The notes beneath the pieces are model-generated. The model was not told the origin of the DNA. It was given only the letters and a program-made list of their open reading frames with translations, and made no database searches. The position numbers and the translations under genes are program-made. DNA of 64,000 nucleotides from contig NZ_JANWTC010000002.1 in assembly GCF_024919295.1 (NCBI RefSeq), positions 248,001 to 312,000 on the forward strand, read 5' to 3'. Shown in pieces: positions 1-9,027 of this stretch (the first letter of the stretch is position 1; every line of letters starts with the position of its first letter). The stretch comes from Corynebacterium lemuris. Lineage in GTDB: Bacteria > Actinomycetota > Actinomycetes > Mycobacteriales > Mycobacteriaceae.

Positions 1-403
1 CCAGCCCCGCGGCGCGCACCGCCTCCTCGACGGCCTGCTCATCCGTGGTCGACCAGCGCTGCAACCAGGACTGGTGGGGGTGGCGCCCCCGGGCGATGAG
101 CTGGCGCACCGTCAGACCCTCCGGGGCGGTGGGGGTCTGCGGCAGCATGGTCAGCAGGCGGGCGCGCTCGCGGCGGGGATAGGCGTGGAGGTCGCGGTCG
201 TCGAGAAGAATCTGTCCACTGTGCTCGAGCAGCGCGCACATGGATTTGAGCAGGGTGGATTTCCCGCAGCCGTTCGGGCCGATGAGCGTGGTCACGGCAC
301 CGGCGGGGATGTCCAGGTCGACGTTGTGGATCACCTGGCGCTGGCCGTAGCCGACGGAGACGTCCCGCAGGGTGAGTTTGGCGGCGGACACGGTGGCCCT
401 CAC
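1..403 (-). CDS. Iron-siderophore ABC transporter ATP-binding protein (partial, 3' end outside window)
   Basis: N-terminal ~134 residues of a FepC/FhuC-type ATPase that powers ferric-siderophore import at the inner face of the membrane. A Walker A motif, GPNGCGKST, lies about 40 residues in, followed by the Q-loop context LTMLPQTPTAPEGLTVRQL typical of the family. The GTG at 401-403 overlaps the permease stop by four bases (GTGA), the usual coupled arrangement; an in-frame GTG at 389-391 is an alternative. It is the third gene of a permease-permease-ATPase operon. Signature and Walker B motifs lie beyond the window edge. Family assignment is secure; the siderophore is unknown. Confidence 0.93.
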   Translation of the reverse strand, partial: MRATVSAAKLTLRDVSVGYGQRQVIHNVDLDIPAGAVTTLIGPNGCGKSTLLKSMCALLEHSGQILLDDRDLHAYPRRERARLLTMLPQTPTAPEGLTVRQLIARGRHPHQSWLQRWSTTDEQAVEEAVRAAGL

Positions 404-1482
404 CTGACTTTCCGGTTGTTCGAGATGATCAGATACAGCAGCACGGGCGCACCGAAGAAGGCCGTGACCACGCCGACGGGCAGCTCCCAGGGCGCGATGG
501 TGCGGGTGAACAGGTCGGCGCCGGTGAGCAGCGCTGCCCCACAGAACGCGGAGAGCACCAGCGGGGGAGTGGCGGTGCCGGCCAGCCGACGCGCGATCTG
601 CGGGGTGACGAAGGCGATGAAACCGATGGGACCGGCCGCAGAGACCGCCACCGCCGCGAGGACGACCGCGGTGAGCAGCTGGATCACCTGCGTGATCTTC
701 ACGTTGTGGCCCAGCACGTGCGCGGTGGTCTCCCCGAGGGAGAGCGCGGCGAGCTGGAAGGCCAGCCAGCCGGCGGCGGCGATCGCCAGCAGTGCGACCA
801 CGAGCGGTGCCCAGGCGTGGTTGAGGTCCCGGCCGTTGAGGCTGCCCGTCAGCCACATGCGGGCCTCCGCGGCGCGGTCGAGTTCCGCCCAGGCCAGCAG
901 CCACGTGGTCAGCGCGGAGAGCAGGATGGAGCAGCCGACGCCGATGAGGACCAGGCTCATCATGTCGCCGCGCACGGGACCGGCGATGAACCAGATGAGC
1001 ACCGCGATGAGCAGCGCGCCCAGCACAGCCGTACCCGGAACACCGAGGGACGAGACCATCGCCTCCGCACCGACACCGAGGGTGCCGCCCGCTCCGGCAC
1101 CACCGAGGATCAGTGCCGCGACCGCGGCCAGGGAGGCACCGTTGGTGATGCCGAGGATGTCCGGGCTGGCCAGCGGGTTGCGCGCCACCGTCTGGGTCAG
1201 CGCACCGGAAAAGGCCAGGCAGGCACCCACGGCGGCGCCGACGATGGCACGGCCCAGCCGCAGGTCGAGGACGACCTTCTGCTTGATGGCGGTGCCCCCG
1301 CCGGCGAAGACGGCGAGCACCTCGGTCAGCGTGAGGGGGTAGTCGCCCAGGGTGATGCCGAGCGCCATGAACAGAACGGTGGCCACGGCGGTGACCACCA
1401 GCCAGAAGGCCAGCCGCAGGTTCCACTGCCAGGAGACCAGACCGGTGCGCAGGACGGCGGGAGTGGTGACGGTGGTGCTCAC
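400..1482 (-). CDS. FecCD-family siderophore ABC permease (second subunit)
   Basis: 360-residue polytopic membrane protein of the FecCD/BtuC family (FepG-like), forming half of the translocation channel for ferric siderophores. The family motif region ARNPLASPDILGITNGASLA is present near residues 95-115, and hydrophobic segments run throughout. It overlaps the upstream permease by four bases (1479-1482) and the downstream ATPase by four bases, so the three genes are translationally coupled. Regulation probably comes from the iron box upstream of the first permease. Substrate cannot be read from sequence. Confidence 0.94.
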   Translation of the reverse strand: MSTTVTTPAVLRTGLVSWQWNLRLAFWLVVTAVATVLFMALGITLGDYPLTLTEVLAVFAGGGTAIKQKVVLDLRLGRAIVGAAVGACLAFSGALTQTVARNPLASPDILGITNGASLAAVAALILGGAGAGGTLGVGAEAMVSSLGVPGTAVLGALLIAVLIWFIAGPVRGDMMSLVLIGVGCSILLSALTTWLLAWAELDRAAEARMWLTGSLNGRDLNHAWAPLVVALLAIAAAGWLAFQLAALSLGETTAHVLGHNVKITQVIQLLTAVVLAAVAVSAAGPIGFIAFVTPQIARRLAGTATPPLVLSAFCGAALLTGADLFTRTIAPWELPVGVVTAFFGAPVLLYLIISNNRKVR

Positions 1483-2585
1483 AGGGCACCCCGCAGCCTG
1501 CCGCGCCGGATGAGCATGATGAAGAAGGGCACACCGATCAGGGCCAGGACGATACCCATGGGCAGCTCACCCGGGCGGGCGATGAGCCGGCCGAGGATGT
1601 CCGCGCTGAGCGCGAGCAACGCCCCCAGGCCGATGGACAGCGGGATGATCGCCCGGTGGTCGGGGCCGGTGACCGCCCGGACCATGTGCGGGGCGGCCAG
1701 ACCGATGAACATCACCGGTCCGGCGCAGGCGACCGCGACCGCGCCGAGCACCGCGACGGTGGACATACCCACCAGGCGGGAGATGGTGACGTTGATGCCG
1801 AGGGCGGCGGCGACCTCATCGCCCAGGCTCAGCAGGTTGAGGGTGCGCCCCAGCAGCAGGGCGAGGATGAGTCCGAGAATGAGCAGCGGCAGCACGGCCT
1901 TGACCACGCTGAAGTCCCGGTTGGCCACTGAGCCGGTGGCCCACAGGCGGAGAGCGTCGAGGATCGCGGCATCTTTCAGCATCAGCGCGTTGACCACCGA
2001 CATGAGCAGCGCGCTCAGCGCCATGCCCGCCAGGATGTATCCCAGTGGGCTGTCGGCGATGGGCCCCGCGGAGGCCAGCAGGAAGACCACGAGCGTGGCG
2101 GCACCGGCACCGACGAGGGCCGGCCAGACGAAGTGGTCGGGGGAGGAGACGATGCCCAGCGCCAGGGAGATCGCCACCGCAGCCGCGGCACCGGCGTTGA
2201 TGCCCAGGATGCCGGGATCAGCCAGCGGGTTGCGGGTGAAACCCTGGATGAGTGCCCCGGCGGCGCCAAGCGCAGCTCCGGCGATGAGCGCGAGGAAGGT
2301 CCGCGGCACCCGCATGCCGCCGATGAGGATGACCAGATCATTGAAGGGCATCGTCGCAGCGAAGACGGGGTCCATGGCATAGCGCAGGGACTGCGGGATC
2401 ACCGCCAGCACCTCACCTGCGTCGGTGGCCCGGGCCCCGACCAGCAGGCTGAGGACCATCAGGCCTGCCGCCGCCACCACGATGACCGCCGCCAGGCCGA
2501 GGAAGCGGACCCAGGTGTTCGGCTCCGGGCGGGGCCGGGACCGGGGAGGTGGCGCGGGGGCGACGGAGGTGGGCGGGGAGGACAT
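1479..2585 (-). CDS. FecCD-family siderophore ABC permease (first subunit)
   Basis: Membrane permease (368 residues from the chosen start) of the FecCD family, FepD-like, partner of the adjacent permease. The motif TRNPLADPGILGINAGAAAA sits in the first third and the protein is strongly hydrophobic. The frame is open further upstream to 2645, but ATG 2583-2585 (MSSPPTSV) is preferred: it has a GGAAAG ribosome site about ten bases upstream, and the longer start would leave no room for a promoter because the iron box lies at 2651-2669. First gene of the three-gene uptake operon. Confidence 0.93.
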   Translation of the reverse strand: MSSPPTSVAPAPPPRSRPRPEPNTWVRFLGLAAVIVVAAAGLMVLSLLVGARATDAGEVLAVIPQSLRYAMDPVFAATMPFNDLVILIGGMRVPRTFLALIAGAALGAAGALIQGFTRNPLADPGILGINAGAAAAVAISLALGIVSSPDHFVWPALVGAGAATLVVFLLASAGPIADSPLGYILAGMALSALLMSVVNALMLKDAAILDALRLWATGSVANRDFSVVKAVLPLLILGLILALLLGRTLNLLSLGDEVAAALGINVTISRLVGMSTVAVLGAVAVACAGPVMFIGLAAPHMVRAVTGPDHRAIIPLSIGLGALLALSADILGRLIARPGELPMGIVLALIGVPFFIMLIRRGRLRGAL

Positions 2586-2650
2586 CGTGGGGGCTCTTTC
2601 CGGGCGGGTTCCTTGCAGTGGAACGGCGGGGATGACAACCACCACATTAT

Positions 2651-2669
2651 TGAGGTGAGGCTTACCTAC
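2651..2669. promoter_or_regulatory. Candidate DtxR iron box upstream of siderophore permease operon
   Basis: TGAGGTGAGGCTTACCTAC matches the 19-bp DtxR consensus TWAGGTWAGSCTWACCTWA at most positions and keeps the dyad symmetry. It lies 66 bases upstream of the chosen permease start, where a repressor would cover the promoter. DtxR with Fe2+ represses siderophore uptake in corynebacteria, so iron-limited expression of the operon is the inference. Confidence 0.8.
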
Positions 2670-2711
2670 CGCAACCGGGGGTGGCGGTTGAATGCCCGAC
2701 GCCCGGCCACA

Positions 2712-3929
2712 TCAGCCCGTGAAGATTCGCTCCAGATCATCAATGAGCGCCACCCGCCACCATGCGAAATCGTGCCCGCCGTCGTAGACGTTGAGACCTA
2801 CATCCCAGCGGAAGTAGCGCATGGTCTGCTCCAGCAGGTGGACACGGGGCACGCTGAGCCCCTCGCGGACGCCGACGCTGAGCAGGATCTTGGTATCAAT
2901 CTCCGGGTCCTTGCTGGTCCCGAACTGCTCGGTGATCCAGTCGACGGAGCGGCTGCCCAGGTCCGCCGGTGCGCGCTTCTCACCCGGCTCCCACCACAAG
3001 GAGGGAGAGGCTGCGATGGCATAGCGGTAGCGCTCCGGCTCCCCCAGGACGGACACCAGAGCGGAGAGCCCACCCAGGCTCTGACCGGCGATGATCTGGC
3101 CTTCCGGGCCGGCGAGAGTGGCCCCGCGGGAGGCCGCGTGGGTGACGGCCCAGATGGTGGCGGGACCGGAGACGTCCCCCAGGAACTCCTCGTTGGCGCT
3201 CAGGGAGGCAACCCGGTCTGCCCGGTCCACATTGGACACACCCAGCACCGCCATCGACGGGATCTTCCCCTCGGCGGCGGCCTTCTCCAGGGCGACAGGT
3301 AGATCCAGACGCCCGAACCAGGTCTCCGCGTCGAAAAGCGTCAGCAGCGGCAGCAGCTCCTCGCCGGCCTCGGCGGGCAGGTAGAGCCAGAGGCGTCGCA
3401 AAGCATCGCCGACCTGGACTTCCTCGCTGAACAGCGTGCCGGTGATGTCCCCGGAATCGAAGTGCCACTCCCGCCGGAAGCGGTTGAAGGGCCCCTCGAA
3501 CAGAGACAGCCCATTGATTCCGTTGCGCACCAGCGCGCGGGGATTGTGGGTATCCAGGTAGGTGGGGTAACTGTCGTGCGGCGGTGGGCCCTTCGGTCGC
3601 TCCCCATCCGGGGCGGCCGGCTGGAAGCCGTAGGAAGCGAGGAGGGTGGAGGCGAGCTCCAGGGTGAGGACGTGGATGTCCGTGCCCGGCACCTGCTTCA
3701 TCAGGCCGGCGTCGTAGTTCTGCTTGTCGGTGATCCTGTTCATGTACAGGTGCATGGGCACGTTCGCGCCCATGTCCCGCCACACGAAGGTCGTGCGCAC
3801 GCCGTTGAGCTCCCGCATCGGGGTGCCGAACCTGCTGACCAGGTCCCAGAAGCGGTCGAGCGCCTCCTTGTCGGCGTTGCTGTAGTCCTCGATGATCTGG
3901 TCCTCGGTGAGGAAAAAGGTCCTGGTCAT
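2712..3929 (-). CDS. Fes-like siderophore esterase (enterochelin esterase family)
   Basis: 405-residue alpha/beta hydrolase with the two-part layout of enterobactin esterases: an N-terminal DUF3327-like beta domain (containing FVWRDMGANVPMHLYM) followed by a D-type esterase domain. The nucleophile elbow is GQSLGG and the C-terminal histidine lies in DGGHDFAWW. No signal peptide is visible, so it likely acts in the cytoplasm, hydrolysing imported ferric siderophore to release iron, which fits the adjacent importer. It is transcribed separately upstream of the importer (126 bases between genes). Only a poor half-match to an iron box occurs in its own upstream region. The exact ester substrate is unknown. 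Confidence 0.87.
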   Translation of the reverse strand: MTRTFFLTEDQIIEDYSNADKEALDRFWDLVSRFGTPMRELNGVRTTFVWRDMGANVPMHLYMNRITDKQNYDAGLMKQVPGTDIHVLTLELASTLLASYGFQPAAPDGERPKGPPPHDSYPTYLDTHNPRALVRNGINGLSLFEGPFNRFRREWHFDSGDITGTLFSEEVQVGDALRRLWLYLPAEAGEELLPLLTLFDAETWFGRLDLPVALEKAAAEGKIPSMAVLGVSNVDRADRVASLSANEEFLGDVSGPATIWAVTHAASRGATLAGPEGQIIAGQSLGGLSALVSVLGEPERYRYAIAASPSLWWEPGEKRAPADLGSRSVDWITEQFGTSKDPEIDTKILLSVGVREGLSVPRVHLLEQTMRYFRWDVGLNVYDGGHDFAWWRVALIDDLERIFTG

Positions 3930-4088
3930 TGCTTATGCGCTGCCACCTTTCGGGCTCCGGTTACCTGGCTCCTGCCCTTGAGGTTACTGAAGGAAATCAG
4001 CTCCGTTGCTTATTCGCGCCCCGCTTCCCCCACCTTCCGGTTCCATGCAATAATTTGAGGAACAGATGGATCATGCGAAGGAGACACG

Positions 4089-4763
4089 ATGGAATCGCTT
4101 TTCCAGCCGACCGGCCTCCCGCAGATCATCGGGCATGAAGAGGCTGAGGACTACCTCGCCCATATGGCTATCGACCCCGCCGCCGTGCGGGACGCCCTGG
4201 GCAGCGGTGAACTCGCCGCGCAGAACCTGACCTCTTTCTTCCCGGTCACCGCGCCGGGTTTCAGCCGCTGGTCCTATACCGTGGGCACGCTTCGTGAAAA
4301 GCTGCAGGGTACTGGCCAGTGGTGTTCCGAGGACAGGTCGAACCGTCCCTACCTGCGGCACCTGACGCACAGCTACACACTTTCGGTTCTCGGGGGGAAC
4401 ACTGAGACCGGTTCGGAGTCACCGACAGCCTGCCCCAACGTGCAGAAGCGCAAAGGGAGGGCCACCGAGGAGTTTGTCCTGGGCGGCCAGCTGGCGTTTC
4501 CCGAGATCGTCGAATATCTGTCTGACCGAACCGACCCCGATGCCCCGCCACCGGGAACCTGGTTCCTAATCTATTACCGCGACGATGGTGAACTGCGCTC
4601 TGAGATATCCCTCCCCGAGGGGATCAAGGACGGCAGGTTCACCGGCTGGCGGATCAGGGTGATCCTGCCGGTCATTGACTACAAGACCACGATGAGGCGA
4701 CCACTGGATGCGGGAGAACACGATGTCGAGTTCACGGTTGAGGAGCGGGGACGCACCGCCTAG
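4089..4763 (+). CDS. Unknown protein paired with ImmA-type regulator
   Basis: 224 residues, not recognised. No signal peptide or membrane segment is evident; the protein is acidic with mixed alpha/beta character and three cysteines. The start is set by AAGGAGA five bases upstream of ATG. Its 3' end overlaps the following XRE/ImmA gene by 41 bases, so the two are almost certainly co-translated and functionally linked. Such paired genes are often a substrate, partner or toxin-like component controlled by the ImmA-type protein; here that is inference from context only. Confidence 0.75.
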   Translation: MESLFQPTGLPQIIGHEEAEDYLAHMAIDPAAVRDALGSGELAAQNLTSFFPVTAPGFSRWSYTVGTLREKLQGTGQWCSEDRSNRPYLRHLTHSYTLSVLGGNTETGSESPTACPNVQKRKGRATEEFVLGGQLAFPEIVEYLSDRTDPDAPPPGTWFLIYYRDDGELRSEISLPEGIKDGRFTGWRIRVILPVIDYKTTMRRPLDAGEHDVEFTVEERGRTA

Positions 4764-5841
4764 CCGTTTCCTCTCCCCGAACCGGATCGCCATCGCCCGC
4801 CAGCGCCGCGGACTGACCAAGACGGATCTGGCCCGCCAGCTCGGCGTCAGCCCACGGACGGTGAACACCTACGAGAACAATGGCGCACCGCTGTCCCGGG
4901 CAGCGGACCTCTCCGGGGCACTCAGCTTCCCGGTCGGCTTCTTCCACCTGGCCGACTGCACCGATCTTGCCGACGCCGAGGTCAACTTCCGCGCCGGCCG
5001 TGCCACCACCGCGATCCAGCGGAAGGCTGCGAAGGCGGCCGGTGCCATCGCCATGGATGTCGCCGACTGGATCGCCCAGCGCTTCAGCCTGCGGGCCCCG
5101 AACCTGCCGGACCTCAGCGGCCATGACCCCCGCACGGCGGCGCGAATGCTCCGCGAGGCGTGGGGGCTGGGAACCGGACCGCTGCCCAACCTGGTGCAGC
5201 TCTCTGAGTTCCACGGCATCCGGGTGTTCAGCCTGCCGGCCCTGGCGGAGGAAGTCGACGCCTACTCCGTCTGGCAGGGGCAGACCCCCTTCGTCTTCCT
5301 GGCCCGCCGCAAGACCCCGGAGCGCAGCCGCTTCGACGTGGCACACGAGCTGGGGCACCTGACGCTCCACAGGCATGAGGATGTGGCTGCGGTTCACGAG
5401 CGGGAGGCCGATATCTTCGCCTCTGAATTCCTCATGCCCCGCACCGCGATCATCGAGCACCTCCCGCAGAACCCCTCCGTGGACGAGTTGATGGAGTTCA
5501 AGACCGCCTTCCGTGTCTCTGCGATGGCGGCGACCTACACCTCTCATAAGGTGGGGTGGCTCAGCGACTGGGCCTACCGGCAGAACTGCGCCGAGCTGGA
5601 ACGGCGTGGTTACCGGAACGGGGAGCCGGAAGGCATGCCGGTCCACGAGGCTTCCCGGGTGTTCCCCCAGGTCTTCGGTTCGAAGCGCTATTCGGTTGCC
5701 GACGCAGCAGCGGAGCTGTGTCTCCCTGCCGGTGAGGTACACGCGTTGACATTCTCCACGGCGCTGCGCGTGGTGGGGGAGGGTAGTGCGGAGCCGACGG
5801 TGAAGGTGGCTGCGCGGCCGGCGAAGCTGAGGTTGGTGTGA
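4723..5841 (+). CDS. XRE-family HTH / ImmA-IrrE (M78) metallopeptidase-like regulator
   Basis: 372 residues. Residues ~20-75 form a Cro/C1-type HTH (RGLTKTDLARQLGVSPRTVNTYENN). The centre carries a DUF955/Peptidase_M78 domain with an intact zinc motif HELGHLTLHRHE at about residues 207-218 and the downstream glutamate context HEREADIFASEFLMP. Proteins of this layout sense stress and cleave or inactivate a partner repressor or antitoxin. ATG 4723 is chosen over ATG 4708 because GGGAGA stands five bases before it. It overlaps the preceding unknown gene. Base composition is like the host, unlike the AT-rich genes to the right. Confidence 0.88.
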   Translation: MSSSRLRSGDAPPSRFLSPNRIAIARQRRGLTKTDLARQLGVSPRTVNTYENNGAPLSRAADLSGALSFPVGFFHLADCTDLADAEVNFRAGRATTAIQRKAAKAAGAIAMDVADWIAQRFSLRAPNLPDLSGHDPRTAARMLREAWGLGTGPLPNLVQLSEFHGIRVFSLPALAEEVDAYSVWQGQTPFVFLARRKTPERSRFDVAHELGHLTLHRHEDVAAVHEREADIFASEFLMPRTAIIEHLPQNPSVDELMEFKTAFRVSAMAATYTSHKVGWLSDWAYRQNCAELERRGYRNGEPEGMPVHEASRVFPQVFGSKRYSVADAAAELCLPAGEVHALTFSTALRVVGEGSAEPTVKVAARPAKLRLV

Positions 5842-5867
5842 ATCGGTGCCGGCTACCGTGAGGTGGC

Positions 5868-6089
5868 ATGGAAGAAACGCTTGCCGAGGCGCTGGCCACC
5901 GGGATGATCATCCGCATCTTCTGCAGGAATGCGGATGGGGCCCAAATTGATGTGGGGCAGGCTTGGGCACGATCTACGAATCACATCAGAATTCGTTCGC
6001 TAGAAGATCGACGTTACCGTGATATACCATTATCCGATATCACCTCGGTAGAAATAATTGAGGTGTACCTGAAGGATTATGGGTCGTAG
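5868..6089 (+). CDS. Small unknown protein at a composition boundary
   Basis: 73 residues, 26 bases after the XRE/ImmA gene on the same strand. The second half (IRIRSLEDRRYRDIPLSDIT) reads like a small beta-barrel of the WYL/SH3-like kind, but no family can be named with confidence. The first ~85 bases are GC-rich like the genome, whereas the rest is AT-rich like the helicase gene beyond, so the gene straddles the edge of the inserted segment. Its stop is 17 bases from the convergent helicase stop. Either a real third gene of the unit or a fusion created at the junction. Confidence 0.55.
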   Translation: MEETLAEALATGMIIRIFCRNADGAQIDVGQAWARSTNHIRIRSLEDRRYRDIPLSDITSVEIIEVYLKDYGS

Positions 6090-6105
6090 ATCTACGATTA
6101 TCTGT

Positions 6106-9027
6106 TTAAGAGCTTCGAACCAGATATTCGTAGAGACTCTGTTCTACAGGGCTAACTAGATTCAGATCCATTGTTACGACATCCAGCATACTTCCCTCAC
6201 CTCCGGGCATTTTCTGGTCTTCGTGGTTACTGGATTGGACTCTCCCTAAATAGTAGAAATCCTTTCCTTCGGCATCATCCTTCTTTACAAAGAGATGAAG
6301 GTCGTCTTCATTATTGATAATCGGTTTAAGTTCGTTACTGTGGAGCGTGCGTTTGCTTCTACTATACCAATGCATTGCTTGGGGACTAATGAACTCGTCT
6401 CCGTACTTAGTGCTTTCTGTTACGTCTTCATCCTTATGATATGTAACAAAGATTGGACAAGTGGAAGAAACGTCGTCTCTTTTGTATCCGTACAAAGTAC
6501 TTTCATGGTTCTTGGGCCAATTAAGCAGCCGACAGACTTCGCGACGAGAATACATCGATCCTGCTTTGAGGTCTCCAGACCAGTATCCTCGCTCCCGGGA
6601 TAGAAAAAGGCCAGTCTTGATAATGTCGTTGACATGTTCTTGGAAACTCTCTTCCGGTATGCAGCCAGGTGAGGGTGTGGCTTCGTAAAGACGACGGAAA
6701 GTGCTGCTGAGCTGATAACCGTTAGGGTTGGCAACGATCAGGGGTGAACCGCCGAACTTTTTTATTTGAGCATCAGTATAGAAGGAAAGCGAAAGAATGT
6801 TTTCTACCGAATCGAGAGTCAAATCATCTGACTTCGCTCCTTTTGACTCTAACAACTCGGAAAATTCGCTACGCGTTAGCGCAGTTCGATCAAGGAGTTG
6901 TTGAAGGAGTAGAAGCTCGTGGGGTCGCTTTCCATTCAGGATCTCGTCTGACAAGAAATGCAAGAGAGATGCTTCTTCGGGCGTAGGACCCTGCTGTACT
7001 AGCTTTAAATCTTTAAGAAGGCTCCAATAACTCTTTGGTTTAGAACTATTTTCGTACTGTGAGGCAATTAGAACAGGGTCAACTGTGTCGAAGCGTGCGA
7101 AGTCGAAAAGTTGGGGCAAGCGACCTAAGCGATTGATAAGTTGCTGAATATCGCGCTTGAAGATCTGTTTTCCGATGAGACGTGCTTTACTTAAAGACTC
7201 TAGAATTCTCTCCTGAGCAATAGCATCAAAATTTACGCTAGAGACCCCGGCAATAGTATTTGTCGAGTTATTATCTAGGAGATTCTTTCGAATTGAATCT
7301 TTGTTTCGTGAGTTATCTCCAAAAAGTGCGATAGGAATTAGGTAATTATTTGTGTAGTTACCGATGAAATCTATAACGCGCAGATGGTCTTTGCCAGGTG
7401 CTTTGCGAAGGCCGCGCCCAAGCTGCTGCGTAAAAATGATGCTAGATTGAGTTCCACGGAGCATGACCACCTGATTGACTGGAGGGATGTCAATTCCTTC
7501 ATTGAAAATGTCAACGGTCAAGATGTAGTCGATCTCACGATCTTCAAGTTCCTGGATGACGAGCTCGCGTTCTTCTGAAGAATTTTCTCCGGTGAGAACC
7601 TTCGTGCGCAGTACTCGTCCATTGAGGTGGGAACGATTGAGCCAGCTGGAAAGTTCGTGAGCCTCTTCTTTCCTACTGCAGAACATCAGTCCCCTAACAT
7701 TTGAGGGATGGCCGTATCGCTGAAGTATCTTTAAGATGTGTTTTACGCGCTCTTCAGCAACCAGGTTGGACAGTTGTGCAACATCATCAATCGTCTCGTT
7801 GTCATCATTGATGAAATCCGTGACGCCGTAATAATGAAACGGGACGAGCATTTTTTCCTCAAGGGCCTCATGCAGGCGAATCTCGAAGGGGACGTTGTAG
7901 TCGAAAAGCTCGAAGACGTTGAAACCATCGGTACGCTCAGGTGTCGCAGTCAGACCCAATAGGAATGAAGGCGTGAAGTGGTCGATTATTCGACGGTAGC
8001 TCTCCGCGCCTGCGCGGTGGACTTCGTCAATGACGATGTAGTCGAAGGCATTTGGCGCAAATGTTTCCAAGGTTCCGTCACGAGATAAGGACTGTACTGT
8101 GGAGAAGAGATATTTTCGGCTTGTCTGGCGAGTGGAACCGACAAGCTTTCCAAACCGATCCTCCCCTTCTTGCAGAACTCGCTGGAATTCGATCATTGCT
8201 TTGTTCAGGATTTGCTCCCGGTGTGCAATAAAAAGAACTCGCTTCGGTTCTGCGGCGCGGACCGCTAAAGCTGCGAGGATCGTTTTTCCTGTTCCTGTGG
8301 CAGAAATGATAACTGCCTTATCTTCACCGAGGTTGCGGAGTTCTTGAATTGCTTCGAGCGCTCGCATTTGCATGTCATTCGGGTAGATCTGCCCTGCAAG
8401 GGGAGCCTGGAGGGAAGAATTAGTGCTGTGGGAAAGTTGAGGGTGGAATTTTCGATGTTGCTCATAGTCGGAAATCCAGTCTTCAGTTAGCTCTTGTGAA
8501 CGGTCTTTTTGCCGGTCAACTGCGTCGTTCAACTGTAGAGCGATATCACCGTCAGGAAACGCAGAAAAGCGGAGATTCCACTCTTGATTAACTAAAAGAG
8601 CATTATCGGTGAGGTTCGAACTTCCTACGATGGCTGTGACGGCGTCTTCTCGATGAAAGACGTATCCTTTTGCATGAAATCCGCGATCAACATCTTCGTG
8701 AATGAAAGTTCGTACGTTTTTCAGCAAGAGGAGCTCACGGAAGACTACAGGGTCATTGAAGTCCAAGTAGTTGGAGGTGATGATTTCTCCAGTTCCTTTG
8801 AACTGGAGGAGGGCTTCCTTTAGTAACGCAATTCCTCGACTGCTGATAAATGCGACAGAGAATACGAAATGTTTTGCATTTGATAGCTCTTGCCGTATCG
8901 CGTGCAACATTTTTTCTTCATCGTTGTTAGCGATAAGAAGAGGATTTAAAAGGTGATCGGAGTGGGTAGCTGCGTCAAGAAAGCCGAAGACAGTATCTTG
9001 ACCGAGCGCGGTGTTTAACGGGCTCAT
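6106..9027 (-). CDS. PLD-nuclease / DEAD-DEAH helicase / DUF3427 protein, probable defence or repair effector
   Basis: 973 residues. N-terminal phospholipase-D-like domain (~40-170) has HAKGYVFHRED and GSSNLTDNALL, the HKD-type active-site region of PLD nucleases, although the usual Asp after HxK is not at the canonical spacing. A ResIII-type SF2 helicase core follows (~220-570): ATGTGKT (Walker A), DEVH box, LTATPERTDG, and QQLGRGLRKA. The remaining ~400 residues match the DUF3427 position and layout. Such proteins act on foreign or damaged DNA. The gene is strikingly AT-rich with codon use unlike its neighbours, indicating horizontal transfer. Its ATG overlaps the NUDIX stop (TAATG), so the two are coupled. 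Confidence 0.88.
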   Translation of the reverse strand: MSPLNTALGQDTVFGFLDAATHSDHLLNPLLIANNDEEKMLHAIRQELSNAKHFVFSVAFISSRGIALLKEALLQFKGTGEIITSNYLDFNDPVVFRELLLLKNVRTFIHEDVDRGFHAKGYVFHREDAVTAIVGSSNLTDNALLVNQEWNLRFSAFPDGDIALQLNDAVDRQKDRSQELTEDWISDYEQHRKFHPQLSHSTNSSLQAPLAGQIYPNDMQMRALEAIQELRNLGEDKAVIISATGTGKTILAALAVRAAEPKRVLFIAHREQILNKAMIEFQRVLQEGEDRFGKLVGSTRQTSRKYLFSTVQSLSRDGTLETFAPNAFDYIVIDEVHRAGAESYRRIIDHFTPSFLLGLTATPERTDGFNVFELFDYNVPFEIRLHEALEEKMLVPFHYYGVTDFINDDNETIDDVAQLSNLVAEERVKHILKILQRYGHPSNVRGLMFCSRKEEAHELSSWLNRSHLNGRVLRTKVLTGENSSEERELVIQELEDREIDYILTVDIFNEGIDIPPVNQVVMLRGTQSSIIFTQQLGRGLRKAPGKDHLRVIDFIGNYTNNYLIPIALFGDNSRNKDSIRKNLLDNNSTNTIAGVSSVNFDAIAQERILESLSKARLIGKQIFKRDIQQLINRLGRLPQLFDFARFDTVDPVLIASQYENSSKPKSYWSLLKDLKLVQQGPTPEEASLLHFLSDEILNGKRPHELLLLQQLLDRTALTRSEFSELLESKGAKSDDLTLDSVENILSLSFYTDAQIKKFGGSPLIVANPNGYQLSSTFRRLYEATPSPGCIPEESFQEHVNDIIKTGLFLSRERGYWSGDLKAGSMYSRREVCRLLNWPKNHESTLYGYKRDDVSSTCPIFVTYHKDEDVTESTKYGDEFISPQAMHWYSRSKRTLHSNELKPIINNEDDLHLFVKKDDAEGKDFYYLGRVQSSNHEDQKMPGGEGSMLDVVTMDLNLVSPVEQSLYEYLVRSS

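Noticed and set aside
3930..4088. Possible second iron box before the Fes-like esterase
   Set aside because: Only one half (TGAGGTTA near 3980) fits the DtxR consensus; the other half does not.
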